In this document: positions 50,667 through 61,000 of the stretch, piece by piece
Layout: each line of letters begins with the position of its first letter
Numbering within the stretch: the first letter of the stretch is position 1
From: Methylomonas lenta
Lineage (GTDB): Bacteria; Pseudomonadota; Gammaproteobacteria; Methylococcales; Methylomonadaceae
Direction: 5' to 3'
Length of the DNA: 64,000 nt
NCBI RefSeq assembly: GCF_001644015.1
Contig: NZ_LUUI01000101.1
Location: 16,767 to 80,766, forward strand
Made by a program: the position numbers and the translations under genes
The notes under the pieces: model-generated
Told to the model about the DNA's origin: nothing
The model's input: only the letters and a program-made list of their open reading frames with translations
Database searches by the model: none

Positions 50667-52187
50667 ATGAACGTATCCAGCTATTTAGAGATTTATCTCA
50701 CCCAGTTCGGCTGGTCGCTATATGGTTTGTTGTGGGACATTCTGGTGCAAACCGGCTTGGCCTATCTGCCGTTTATCGCCATGTTGCTGCGCAATATCGC
50801 CGAGCCTATCAAAAGTCAGGAAGCCAAGGATGCTTCCAGCACCTCTTTGAGACGGATCGAGATCGATATTATCAGTATGTTTACTGTGATTGTACTGGCC
50901 GTGCAGCCGATGTTGACCATTCAAACCACCGGTTTAAGTGTCAGCAAAGCTTGTGCGAATGGACCCGCCATTACGGGAGGAAATACCGGTACCACCTATG
51001 ACAGCACGTTTACCCAGGCGGCTTTGGGCGGTGTGAGTGCCAAAATACCGATTTGGTGGTACGGGGTGTTGGCGGTGACCGGCGGCATCAATGATGCGGC
51101 AATTGTCGGCATCCCCTGCAGTGCTGATCTACGGCTGACTAGTTTTAAAATCAGCAATGCCCGCATCAAAGACCCGCAGTTACGACAGCAAGCCCGCTTA
51201 TTTTTTAACGATTGCTATGCGCCGGCGATGGCCGCTTTTCTGGATAATGCCCAAAGCGTGCCGAACAACCTGGCGCCCGATGATGTGTATTGGTTGGGCT
51301 CGACGTTTATGCTGAACGGAGCCTATCAAAACCTGCGCGCCAGTAGCAATATCCCTGGGTTTAGTTATGACAAAAACCGTGATCTGGAATACAACCCGGC
51401 GCTGTATGTTCCCAAAGACGGCAAGCCGACCTGTGCCCAATGGTGGAGCGGACAAGGGCATGTGAACAGCATCGGACTGCGCCAGGCGTTGGTGGGCCAG
51501 ATCGATGGCTCTTATCTGACCGATTTTAAAACCACGGTGGCCGCCTTATCCGGCAAGTCCAAACAGGTGGTTGAAGATATCGCCCTGAAAACCCTGATCG
51601 CGCGCGAGGAAGGCTACTTCAATGGTCTGCGTGATCTTAATCGCTACAACGACCCGAGTATGGCCAATGTCGGCAACTCCGTCGCCGCCACGCTGGGTAG
51701 TCTGATAGAAGCTATGTCTTTTTATCCGGCGATGTACATGATGAAAGCGGCCGCACCTGTCATTCAAGCAGCGATTCTGATGCTGATTTACGGCTTGATG
51801 CCGTTTTATTTTCTGTTCTCATCCTACGATATCGGTAAGGTGGTGTTTATGTCCATTATCGTGTTTTCGGTCAAGTTCTGGAGCGTGTTGTGGGCCATCG
51901 CCCACTGGTTGGACAATCATTTGTTAACCGCCATCCAACCCGCCTGGTTTCAACTGCAAGATGCGGCCAGCCAAAACAATTTGGTCGTGACCATGGTGGT
52001 GGATTTTGTGATTGCCGGCTTGTTTGTGGTATTGCCGCTGTTTTGGTCGGGCGTGCTGGGGTGGGCAGGGCATCGGGTGGGGAGTGAAATGGTAAGCAGT
52101 GTCAATAGGATGAGAGACAACGCCGGTGCTGCAGGCATGGCGGGAGGCGCTGCAGCGCTAAAAGCAGGTGGAAAAATCATCAAATAA
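50667..52187 (+). CDS. traG: TraG-N-type mating-pair protein
   Basis: I use the ATG at 50667; the frame is open upstream but the homology begins here (MNVSSYLEIYLTQFGWSLYG). The 506 residues have several transmembrane helices (for example 'LIYGLMPFYFLFSSYDIGKV' and 'DFVIAGLFVVLPLFWSGVLG') and a periplasmic loop ('CYAPAMAAFLDNAQSVPNNL'). This matches the TraG N-terminal domain family, which stabilises mating pairs and may act in entry exclusion. Confidence 0.88.
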   Translation: MNVSSYLEIYLTQFGWSLYGLLWDILVQTGLAYLPFIAMLLRNIAEPIKSQEAKDASSTSLRRIEIDIISMFTVIVLAVQPMLTIQTTGLSVSKACANGPAITGGNTGTTYDSTFTQAALGGVSAKIPIWWYGVLAVTGGINDAAIVGIPCSADLRLTSFKISNARIKDPQLRQQARLFFNDCYAPAMAAFLDNAQSVPNNLAPDDVYWLGSTFMLNGAYQNLRASSNIPGFSYDKNRDLEYNPALYVPKDGKPTCAQWWSGQGHVNSIGLRQALVGQIDGSYLTDFKTTVAALSGKSKQVVEDIALKTLIAREEGYFNGLRDLNRYNDPSMANVGNSVAATLGSLIEAMSFYPAMYMMKAAAPVIQAAILMLIYGLMPFYFLFSSYDIGKVVFMSIIVFSVKFWSVLWAIAHWLDNHLLTAIQPAWFQLQDAASQNNLVVTMVVDFVIAGLFVVLPLFWSGVLGWAGHRVGSEMVSSVNRMRDNAGAAGMAGGAAALKAGGKIIK

Positions 52188-52217
52188 CTGTCAACAATTC
52201 ATCTACGAGGAGTGGTC

Positions 52218-52679
52218 ATGAATTTAAAACCGGTGTTATTCAATATCTTTATTCTCATCCTCAGTGTAAATCTGTCTTTTGTTAGGGCTGAAATTGTCGA
52301 TCCTGCGTTCGAAGCTTTACTGAAGCAACAGGTTGATATAAACGAAGGCGTGCAAATACAGCAGATAATGCCAGTGGAACTCGATAGCCGTTTGCCTGGC
52401 GTTGAGCAGGCCGTGTTGTGGACGATCATGGGACCGACCTATTGGCGCAATCAGTTGAGTATTTTGACTCACGAATCAGAGCTCCTAAAGCTTCTGGGCA
52501 CAATTCCGGTTGTCGGCATGGCAAGCGGATTTGGGCCGGTAATGTCAGATGGTACGCTGCAGGTCGAAACCAAGATTAGTGGTCCAAATGATCCTTTGTG
52601 TTGCCCAGCGCAAGACAAGATGCTTTACTTTCGTTATCGGGATGGGCAGTTGTCTGACGTCATCCCCCATTCAGAGTAA
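52218..52679 (+). CDS. ICE exported protein, unknown family
   Basis: ATG at 52218, with 'gaggagtggtc' before it. The 153 residues have a signal peptide (LFNIFILILSVNLSFVRA) and a soluble body ('AFEALLKQQVDINEGVQIQQ', 'LGTIPVVGMASGFGPVMSDG'). It sits directly after traG on the same strand, as a small periplasmic protein of the operon. I cannot name the family. Confidence 0.65.
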   Translation: MNLKPVLFNIFILILSVNLSFVRAEIVDPAFEALLKQQVDINEGVQIQQIMPVELDSRLPGVEQAVLWTIMGPTYWRNQLSILTHESELLKLLGTIPVVGMASGFGPVMSDGTLQVETKISGPNDPLCCPAQDKMLYFRYRDGQLSDVIPHSE

Positions 52680-52685
52680 TGCCGC

Positions 52686-53579
52686 ATGCAGCGCGGCAGG
52701 CGAACAACTGTTCTAGGACTGTTATTTTCTACTCTAGTGTGGGCGGCATCTGAATACAGCGATTACTTGGCCGCGCTCAGCGCAAAAGAGTCCAGCAACA
52801 ACCCAAACAGCATGAATCAATACGGGTTTTTAGGCCGCTATCAAATGGGCGAGAGCGCCTTAATTGATGCAGGCTATTATCAAAAAGATATGACGCCGGA
52901 CACCAACGATTGGCAAGGTGTCTGGACCGGAAAGAACGGCATTGACAGCAAAGCCGATTTTTTAGCCAATGCCGCTGGGCAAACTCAGGCCATCAGCGAT
53001 TACAACGGCAAACAATGGGCCACGATACAAACGTTAGGGTTGGACAATTATCTGGGGCAAACAGTGGGTGGCATCCTGATGACCGAGTCGGGTTTGTTGG
53101 CAGGCGCACATTTGGTAGGGGTGGGCGGGCTTAAAAAGTATTTACAATCTAACGGAATGGTGGTCCCCAGCGATGCCAATAACACCGCAATTACCCAATA
53201 TATCGCTGCTTTTAGTGGCTATAACATGGCAGCGATAACAGGCAATACGACTTCAGCGAGCAATGGTGGTCAAGCTGGTAGTGGAGGCGCTAGTGGCAAT
53301 GTACCCAATGGAAATCAGAATCCGATATCAGGTTCAAGCCAACCTCAGCAATCGCCTTCGGCCGCTTTTGCATCAGGCGCGGGTGGTGTCAGCTATCAGG
53401 ATATCAAAACAGCAATCCATTCGATCATCGCCATCCTGCTTTTTTTGTGGACGGCATTTGTGGCTTGGGGGCAATTTAAATTGTGGAGTGATAACGGTAT
53501 CTCGATTATGGGGATGCAGACCAATATTTTCAGAGCGAGTGCTGTGATGTTGTTGCTGATATTTATTTTTATGGCATAG
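52686..53579 (+). CDS. ICE lysozyme/transglycosylase-like protein with C-terminal membrane helices
   Basis: The 297 residues have a short signal-like start, then a lysozyme-like domain ('YLAALSAKESSNNPNSMNQY', 'GFLGRYQMGESALIDAGYYQ', glutamate in AKESS as candidate catalytic acid). A Gly/Ser/Asn-rich linker (about 190-235) and two transmembrane helices at the end ('HSIIAILLFLWTAFVAWGQF' and 'ASAVMLLLIFIFM') follow. It probably remodels the cell wall for transfer; it is the last gene of the operon. Confidence 0.75.
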   Translation: MQRGRRTTVLGLLFSTLVWAASEYSDYLAALSAKESSNNPNSMNQYGFLGRYQMGESALIDAGYYQKDMTPDTNDWQGVWTGKNGIDSKADFLANAAGQTQAISDYNGKQWATIQTLGLDNYLGQTVGGILMTESGLLAGAHLVGVGGLKKYLQSNGMVVPSDANNTAITQYIAAFSGYNMAAITGNTTSASNGGQAGSGGASGNVPNGNQNPISGSSQPQQSPSAAFASGAGGVSYQDIKTAIHSIIAILLFLWTAFVAWGQFKLWSDNGISIMGMQTNIFRASAVMLLLIFIFMA

Positions 53580-53628
53580 ACTTCCTACAAAATCGGGAAG
53601 TAGTAAATAAGGTTAAACATAAATTTAG

Positions 53629-54264
53629 TCAATAAAGACCACCTTCCTGATAACCATCATCCCATTTTCCAGTAGCGTAATTGTAGGCAGAGCCTCCCCA
53701 TTTGGCCTCGAAATCTTGTTCAATTTCATCCACCAAACCTATTCGAGCAACTAGAATAAACCCGATTAGATAAACAACGCCATTCGCCAAATGTTGGAAA
53801 ATGGGCGCGAACAGTATGGGTGCTATAACCAAGGCTCCTGCAAACCACCATAGAACCACTTTATTTCGAATTAATTGCCTCATATTTTTCAATAGGACTC
53901 GGCCAATTGCGCTGACCAGCAGTTTGACTTGAATATGCCGGCTTATACCAAATCCAAGCAAGGCAGGGATCAACAGGCTAGCTGCACCTATCATCGCCAG
54001 ACAACCGGCAACACCCAGGTTAACAATCCATTTAACGCTGTTGTCGGCATCGAAAATCAACCCCATCACCAGAGGCAAGGTTGCTGCGCATCCAAAGAGT
54101 GTCAACCACTTGCCCCTGTTATTCAGCAAAAGCAGCGCCTTGTCGTTCAAACATGAAGCGCCGGTGTCCAGTTGGATGTTACTCAGCACGGTGTTCAAGC
54201 GAAATACCGCAATCAGCAAGCAGAGGGGTAAAACGATGGCCAGGATAAATAAAAATGTTTCCAT
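53629..54264 (-). CDS. Membrane protein of unknown function
   Basis: The 211 residues have about four or five transmembrane helices ('LFILAILVLPLCLLIAVF'-like start, 'GCAATLPLVMGLIF', 'VAGCLAMIGAASLLIPALLG', 'GALVIAPILFAPIFQ', 'GVVYLIGFILVARIGLVD') and a polar C-terminus ('AKWGGSAYNYATGKWDDGYQ'). No family is recognised. It faces the transfer operon from the other strand, with two further minus-strand cargo genes to its right. Confidence 0.6.
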   Translation of the reverse strand: METFLFILAIVLPLCLLIAVFRLNTVLSNIQLDTGASCLNDKALLLLNNRGKWLTLFGCAATLPLVMGLIFDADNSVKWIVNLGVAGCLAMIGAASLLIPALLGFGISRHIQVKLLVSAIGRVLLKNMRQLIRNKVVLWWFAGALVIAPILFAPIFQHLANGVVYLIGFILVARIGLVDEIEQDFEAKWGGSAYNYATGKWDDGYQEGGLY

Positions 54265-54427
54265 AATGCCCTCCTATAATGAAGATTCAGGCGTTTATGT
54301 GGTTTGTACCAACAGTGTATCCAGCGTTGTCCAGAAATTTTGGTTAACGGCTTGGATAGTATGACTTTCGATGAAGCCTAGCAAAAGAAGGCGTTGGATG
54401 TCTATTGAAAAGTGACTTCCTGAGTTT

Positions 54428-54811
54428 TTAGTGTCTGGCATTACGATCGATACCTCTGGCCTGAAGTTCCTCGATCAGCCAGCGTTTCAACACGCTAAGG
54501 ATGTAATTCTTTTCTTCATCGGTTAATGGGTGGCCCTGAGTAATTTGATGCCATTGGGCCAGGCAACCTCGGCAGCAACAGGCAGTAGCATGTTGTGCGA
54601 CAAAAACCGGATGACCACGAAAGGGTGTTTGTTTACCGTCTTTTTCAGGCAAAGCGGGTGCCAGTCGTTTGCTGATAAAATCGTCAGCATGATTCATGAT
54701 AGTGGCTAGGCCTTTGTTCTGCAGATATTCAAGATCTTTTCCTTGCAGGTGAAACTTTTGACGGAATGCTGATTGTGTCAGTGCTGCAAACAGTGCGTTT
54801 AATTCTCTCAT
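54428..54811 (-). CDS. DUF4186 protein
   Basis: The 127 residues match my memory of DUF4186: 'KDLEYLQNKGLATIMNHADD', 'DGKQTPFRGHPVFVAQHATA', 'CCCRGCLAQWHQITQGHPLT'. The histidine and cysteine cluster (HATACCCRGC) suggests metal binding. The function is unknown. Its neighbours are an unrecognised membrane protein and a pyrophosphatase-like protein. Confidence 0.8.
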   Translation of the reverse strand: MRELNALFAALTQSAFRQKFHLQGKDLEYLQNKGLATIMNHADDFISKRLAPALPEKDGKQTPFRGHPVFVAQHATACCCRGCLAQWHQITQGHPLTDEEKNYILSVLKRWLIEELQARGIDRNARH

Positions 54812-54922
54812 GGGTGTACTGCCACAAACTTGAGGGTGGGGCAGCGATTATAAAGACAATTTCCGTTTCAGGGACAACCTGAGTCATTGAGCGGGGATCG
54901 GCATTAATAACAGCTCAAGCCT

Positions 54923-55399
54923 TCAAAAGGGAATAGTTGGGCCATGCCAATCCATCTCCGTTCGTGGCGTGGCCTTTGCAATGGCGGCATCAACACTGCC
55001 CCAACCTGTACATGCGTGCCGTCCGCGGCGACCTCTGAACACATTCAGCAACCATTTGGCTTTAGCGTAAAACCTAAAAAACAGCACAATCAGGCGTTGC
55101 TGCCTTTTTGTGATGGGTGATGAGCTGCAGATCAGCTTATCGTCGTACAAGCCTCGGTCATATACGCCAATTGCGCCCCAGGCGGATACGCTAATCTTGC
55201 TACCCAACGGCAAGCGTGGGCCAAGCACCACAGCATCTAATAAATCACCCTCCAGACCTATGAAAGCCGGGATCGAGCCATAGTTAAACGGGCAGGGTAG
55301 CGGCGAGATAAAATCCAATTGCCCGGTGGACCCGCGTTTCAAAAAACTGCCACGCGGGATCTCAATGATGACTTCAACTTGAATGCTTGATTGTGTCAT
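54923..55399 (-). CDS. Inorganic pyrophosphatase-like protein (family I)
   Basis: The 158 residues follow the family I fold: 'VEVIIEIPRGSFLKRGSTGQ', 'PCPFNYGSIPAFIGLEGDLL', 'DAVVLGPRLPLG'. The usual D-x-D-P-x-D metal motif reads E-G-D-L-L-D, so one aspartate is replaced by glutamate and proline by leucine. The tail has extra basic residues (VFRGRRGRHAC). It may be weakly active or bind another phosphate compound. Confidence 0.78.
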   Translation of the reverse strand: MTQSSIQVEVIIEIPRGSFLKRGSTGQLDFISPLPCPFNYGSIPAFIGLEGDLLDAVVLGPRLPLGSKISVSAWGAIGVYDRGLYDDKLICSSSPITKRQQRLIVLFFRFYAKAKWLLNVFRGRRGRHACTGWGSVDAAIAKATPRTEMDWHGPTIPF

Positions 55400-55627
55400 G
55401 CTCGCTCAGTTGTTGAATCTCGGTCATTTGAAAAACCCTGACTACTGAACTTAGCATTTTCAATACTGGGCACGGACAGATAGTCACTATCATGCTGTTT
55501 CCTTGGGTGTCGCTGGGCCAGAATAAGGCCTATCAATAGGATAGGGTATGGTAAGACTCAACCGCCGAATCCAGCAAAGTCAGTGCAGCATGCGCAATTT
55601 ATCATAGTCAGCTTCTAACAACGCAGT
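55400..55627. promoter_or_regulatory. Divergent intergenic region before the relaxase gene
   Basis: 228 bases between the minus-strand pyrophosphatase-like gene and traI. The origin of transfer of such ICEs is often close to the relaxase gene, but I see no clear inverted-repeat nic site here. Confidence 0.3.
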
Positions 55628-57397
55628 ATGCTGAAACTGGGCTGGTTTAAACACCCGATTGAAAAAGTGCCTGTTGCACAGCAACCGACTGGTTTTAGCA
55701 GTATGCCGGGTCTGTTGCCGATACAAACAACGGCTGAACTTTTGCTGCCACATAATCACCTGCTGTTTCAAATTGAAGAACTGGCTGGCTTAGCCAAAGA
55801 CCCTTTTAAGTGCTTTTATTTAATGGCAATCCAACAGTTTGCCCGCTTCGTTCAACAATTGCCGGCGTCCGAAGTGCATCATCATGCAGGCCCTGGCGGC
55901 ATGTTGCTGCATACCTTGGAAGTGTGTGTCATTGCCTTGAAAGTGCGCCGATCCTATTTATTGTCCGAAACTGGCGGGGCGGAAGAGATTTCGGCAAAAC
56001 AGGATTTATGGACTTATGCGGTTTTTCTGGCGGCCTTGTGTCATGACTTGGCTAAAGTGGCCGTTGATCAAAGCGTGACACTATTTGATCAAAATCACCA
56101 ACAACGGACATGGGATCCCTGGAATCAGTTTATGGATGAGCAAGGCCAGTGGTATGTCACCGAGTTTGTGCCTAATCGGCACTACCGGTTACATGAAAAA
56201 GCCACGCCGTTACTGATCAACAAAGTCATTCCGTCACAGGGAATGCGTTGGTTGACCAGTGACCAGAGCATTTTTGCGCGCTGGTTGGCCACTGTCTCCG
56301 GCGATCTTGAAAATGCCAATGCCCTAGGCCAAATCGTCAGTAGTGCTGATAGTCAATCCGTGGCGACCAATTTGGGCGCCGATACTAGCCGCATGCCTGC
56401 CGTTAAAACCATTCCGCTGCACGAAAAAATGCTCACTGCCTTACGGCATTTACTCACAGAAGGTACCTTGCCATTAAACCGAAACGGTGCTGCCGGCTGG
56501 ATACAGGGTGAGTATTGTTGGTTGGTGAGCAAAAGAACCGTGGATGCAGTGCGGGAGCATCTGACCCGCGAAGGCCATACCGGTATTCCGACACAAAATA
56601 GCAGGCTGTTTGATATTTGGCAGGAACATGCGGTGCTCATCCCTTGCGGCGACAAGGCCATCTGGACTGCAAGCGTGGCAGGCGAGGGCTGGTGTAATGA
56701 ATTAACCCTGATCAAAATCCCGCTGACCAAAATCTGGAGCAATCCGGAACGAAGACCGGAACCCTTTGCGGGTAATATTAGCGTATCTGACATCAAACCG
56801 TCAGCAGTCGACGACACCGCCGATGTAAAACCAGATGATTCACAATCTGACTCAGCGTTAATTTTGCCCTCAGAGAACATGGATAGCGACAGCATGGAAA
56901 TCGATTCAGTCGGGATGACTCATCTGTCCGTGATAACTGAAAACGGCAACGATGAATACCCTGGCGTGCAGCACGATGCCAATCTTGATGAGCAATCCAG
57001 TAACCCAGTGAAATCAGCTAAAGAACCAACCGATCCAGTCGATGGTTTTTTTGCATGGTTACAAAACGGGATTCGCCAAGGCACTATCAAAACCAATCAA
57101 CCCAAAGCCCGCGTGCATGTAGTTAAAGAAGGGGTTGCCTTGATGACACCAGGAATTTTCCAGGATTATGCGTTGTTTCAAGAGGGTGACCTTTCAAACT
57201 GGTCCGTCATCCAGAAAAAAGTCTTGAAAAAGAACTGGCATGTCAGGGGAGAGAAGGGATTGAATGTAGTGAAATATCAGGTCAGCGGCGCCAGCAAATC
57301 AACTACTGTCAATGCCATTCTATTTGAAGATCATTCAATCGTGTTCGGTGCAGGGCTTGCGCCAGCCAGCAATCCACATTTGCAAAAAGTACCCTAA
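55628..57397 (+). CDS. traI: MOBH relaxase TraI (TraI_2 / ICE_TraI type)
   Basis: The 589 residues have the TraI_2 domain with the MOBH signature 'SEVHHHAGPGGMLLHTLEVC' (about residue 81) and the HD pair in 'LAALCHDLAKVAVD', then a low-complexity acidic region (about 400-470). A C-terminal DUF1528-like domain follows ('GFFAWLQNGIRQGTIKTNQP', 'HVVKEGVALMTPGIFQDYAL'). It nicks the origin of transfer to start DNA transfer. Length is typical, and it is the right-most recognisable backbone gene. Confidence 0.93.
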   Translation: MLKLGWFKHPIEKVPVAQQPTGFSSMPGLLPIQTTAELLLPHNHLLFQIEELAGLAKDPFKCFYLMAIQQFARFVQQLPASEVHHHAGPGGMLLHTLEVCVIALKVRRSYLLSETGGAEEISAKQDLWTYAVFLAALCHDLAKVAVDQSVTLFDQNHQQRTWDPWNQFMDEQGQWYVTEFVPNRHYRLHEKATPLLINKVIPSQGMRWLTSDQSIFARWLATVSGDLENANALGQIVSSADSQSVATNLGADTSRMPAVKTIPLHEKMLTALRHLLTEGTLPLNRNGAAGWIQGEYCWLVSKRTVDAVREHLTREGHTGIPTQNSRLFDIWQEHAVLIPCGDKAIWTASVAGEGWCNELTLIKIPLTKIWSNPERRPEPFAGNISVSDIKPSAVDDTADVKPDDSQSDSALILPSENMDSDSMEIDSVGMTHLSVITENGNDEYPGVQHDANLDEQSSNPVKSAKEPTDPVDGFFAWLQNGIRQGTIKTNQPKARVHVVKEGVALMTPGIFQDYALFQEGDLSNWSVIQKKVLKKNWHVRGEKGLNVVKYQVSGASKSTTVNAILFEDHSIVFGAGLAPASNPHLQKVP

Positions 57398-57520
57398 CGA
57401 CAAAATGAGAGAGGTGAGGTGTATCGATCTCAACAAGTCTAAATATTGCTCATAAAACCAAGCATTCGATCAGCGATGATTTGGCGAATAGACAAAGATG
57501 ACAGCAGATAGCTGACCGCA

Positions 57521-57832
57521 CTAAAGGTCTTTGATCTTCGGATAAATCATTCTCGACTGATTAACGCGTTCGCGCAAATCCAGGCCTGGTTTAAAATGGG
57601 TAGCGTAGCGGTTAGATAAGCTTATTTGTTCGCCCGTTTTAGGATTGCGGCCCATGCGGGCGGCGCGCCTGGTAAGTGAGAATCCCCCAAAACCGCGAAT
57701 TTCAATGCGCCCACCCGTCGCTAAACTTTGGGTCATGTTGTGAATCAGGCTGTTGACAGCCAGTTCGACATCGCCTGGCAACAAATGCGGTAGTTTTGTT
57801 GTTAGCTGTTCAATCAATTCGGATTTGGTCAT
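57521..57832 (-). CDS. ihfB: Integration host factor beta-like protein
   Basis: The 103 residues match the IHF/HU family, closest to the beta subunit: 'MTKSELIEQLTTKLPHL', 'GGRIEIRGFGGFSLTRRAAR', 'GRNPKTGEQISL' with the intercalating-proline arm. It bends DNA for integration, replication and transcription. It may be the host's own gene or an ICE-borne copy. Its place beside traI suggests the latter, but that is inference. Confidence 0.88.
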   Translation of the reverse strand: MTKSELIEQLTTKLPHLLPGDVELAVNSLIHNMTQSLATGGRIEIRGFGGFSLTRRAARMGRNPKTGEQISLSNRYATHFKPGLDLRERVNQSRMIYPKIKDL

Positions 57833-58063
57833 CGTAATACAAAGAGTTCTGGATCGTCTTTCTTATCAAAGGTTGCCGCTAAATTTAGATATTACAGCAG
57901 CAGGAATGCGAGTAACAAGTTCATGGCTATATAACTGGCTTTGACTTTTAACAAGCTTAGCCAAAAAAAGGTTTAGGGATAATGCTGCTGAGCCGGAATC
58001 AATTTTTGAATCCGATAAACTTAAGCAGCATCAACAATCAAGAAAACTTTTTTAAATAAGGAG
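57833..58063. other. Intergenic region between ihfB-like and helicase genes
   Basis: 231 bases upstream of ihfB and downstream of the helicase gene, both on the minus strand. It must hold the ihfB promoter. No gene was seen. Confidence 0.35.
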
Positions 58064-61000
58064 CTAAGTATTACCATAATACCAATGAGTCGGATGAACT
58101 TTGCTTATAGATTCGACTATAACATTCGCTTTTTCTAAATAATTGACTTGATTAGAAACCTCTCTTTCAAATGGAAATTCGGCTCTTATTCCTTGTACCA
58201 AACGCCAATATCCAACACCTTGATCCAGTATGATTTTTGATTGGCTTCCATCAGCCCAATTAAGAATAAGTCTCCTTTCGTGCGGTAATTCGGCATTTGA
58301 ATAACTATCGTCCCACGAAAAATCAGAAAACTTCTGACTAAACCATGTTTTTATAATATCAGTTCTGTCTTTAACATTACACCAGTCATGAAATAGCCAT
58401 CTTGGATAATCATTATTTAGGCGATCTAACCTTGATGTGGCTATTGATATCTTAGTTTTCGCGTTAATACCATTCGGATAATCACATAGAGCTGCGAGGA
58501 AACTATTTAGAAGGATTACTACTAATGGTGATCTAAGATACCTGTCTGAATAAACAACTTCTACCAACTCTACGTTGCCGTTCAACATGTCGATGAGTTT
58601 CGGAACGCGTTTTGATATAAACTCCCATGCCCTTTCACCAAATGAGTAAGATGGACCATTCAATTCTTGACATATTTCTAACTCTATCAAGCCAGGCTGA
58701 GGACTTCGCAAACTCTTAATATCAGTCAATTTGGCATTGTGGGGTTCAAGAGTAATCGCGTGCGCTGATCGGGCAAATACATATTGAACATCTGAATCGC
58801 CATTCCCCCAGCGTGGAATTGGTGCTAAGGCGACTTCGGAACTTGCAACCCACCGGATATCAATTTGATCAGAGCCAGCTTCAAGAATTAAAGGCAAAGC
58901 AGGGTTGCCTTCAGTATTAATGGCTTCTGTTATATAAACGTCGGCATTGACATAAGTCGCCAAAGCTTCCAGTTCGGCTTGCTGACTAAAACATAGCTTT
59001 TCTAATGACTCAGAAGTTAGAACAAATTGCAGTTGTATATTTGCGTCATTTAACCGATTAAGCTCACTTCGTAGTCGCCAGTTTAATGGTTCCCATAACG
59101 AAACATCACCACCAAGATAAACCCTAACTAATGATATTGGATGCTTTTGCCACTCCCTGTTGAATGCCAGAACCAATGGCTCCATTTCTAATTTACTTTC
59201 CTGACCAAATGCCTTGATGTGCTCTGGTATTTCGAAAGCGCTTAAATATGGCGGTGACAGTAAATCTAAAGCATTATGACGATTGAGATCATTGCTATGA
59301 TGTTGCGTATCGTAAGTCAATAAACATCCCTGACATGCGGAATCGCAATTTTTCGGACAGTGTAAAATCGACTCGGCTTGTTTTAATAATTCCGGTAACC
59401 GGGATACTGCTTGACTGACATAGCCTGCACCGCCGGTTGCTGTATCAAATAGGAAAATACTATAGGTAGACTGACTTTGCTGATTTCGGCTTGGGGCCGC
59501 ATGTGAACCTATTTCACTTTCCTCAATGCCTAATAACAGCGACCAAGCCTGACGCAATGCAACCGCCAATGTGTATGCAGTCGTTTTATCCAAAGGTTTG
59601 CCATCATAATCACGAAGTTGCAATTCAAGAACATTTGTTCTTGTAGAGATCCCCATGAAAATGTTGTCAAGAATAGCCCAATCTTCATTGTTACCTGGAC
59701 ATTCCTTTTCACGATCATCCATTTTTCCACCACGCAAACGCTTATGCCCTGAAATGGTTGCGGGACGTTCGGCGCTATCCGACATCGAATCAGCAAATCC
59801 ACATCGTAAGCAAAGGGAAAAGCCATTGCTATGCAAGCCTTCACTACGATAAAAAAGCCCAGCTTGAATACTGGATCGGAAACGCCCAAAAGATGGATTA
59901 GGTAAGGGTATCCAGTCAGCACCATCAAGGGAAATCAGTGGGTCACGAACAGGGATATACTGCGGAATGGAAATGTCATTATGAGGTTTGCAACGAATAT
60001 TCACAGCAAATCCGGCTGGCTGAAGATAACGATTTCGAGTCAATTTAGAAACATCCTTTTCCCCACAATGCGGACAGCTTTCCGGCATCATAAGCCTCGT
60101 GCCATTTCCACCACACGTCTCGCAGCGCCAAACCCAACGTAAGTTTTGTATTTCCGGCGTGCTATTCATTTCCGCTGGCATGTGCCAGTTTAGTGTGACC
60201 CCGCTGCTGCGATATACGCGCCCATCTAATACAGTGTCAGTTCCTGGCGCATAGTCACGGATGGCAATCGCCAGATTACGGCTGGGAAAGCCTGCTCTTC
60301 GAGAACGATTATCTTCGCGTTCGGCTGAGCTCTTTTTACCTTTACGTGATATATCCTCTATCGTGGTAGTTACCAGCTGAACGACATCAGTAGGGAAACC
60401 ATAGCCAGGTAGAAAACCCATGTTCGCCAATACCCCAAGCAAATATTCTCCTCTCAATCTAGTAAGCTGAATTTCCAAAGCTTGCTCAGGCTTACTATTA
60501 CCCTCTTTAGTTTTCAAAATTTCATATTGAGAAAGTAATCCGTCCAATTCATGGCGCCACTTGTCATTCACGCGTGACAATGACTCGACACAGCCCCCAA
60601 GAAGATATTTCGGTGATTTTCCAGCAAAGATACTGCGATTGATTAAGGCAGATAGCCCCTCAGTTAAACGGTCTATTGTCAAAGCTTGAGCTTCGCACCA
60701 ATTAGTAAAAACATCGCAAGGAGCCGATTCATCATCTTGCGTGGATTCAAAAAACCAACCTGCTGTCACCTTATGAGTTTTGTCTGGAACACGGTCCGTC
60801 AAGAAACAGGCTAAAGCCATTGAATTGATGTGACGCTGGATAATGGTTTCACTTTGTAATGCAACCTGAGGCATTGCTAATCGAGTAACAAATGGCCAAA
60901 GTGGGTTACTGAAGACCGCTTCACCATGCGGCGTGGATTTACATAAGGTAAAACTCAAAGCAGCTGTTTCACCTCGACGTCCGGCTCGACCCGCTCGTTG

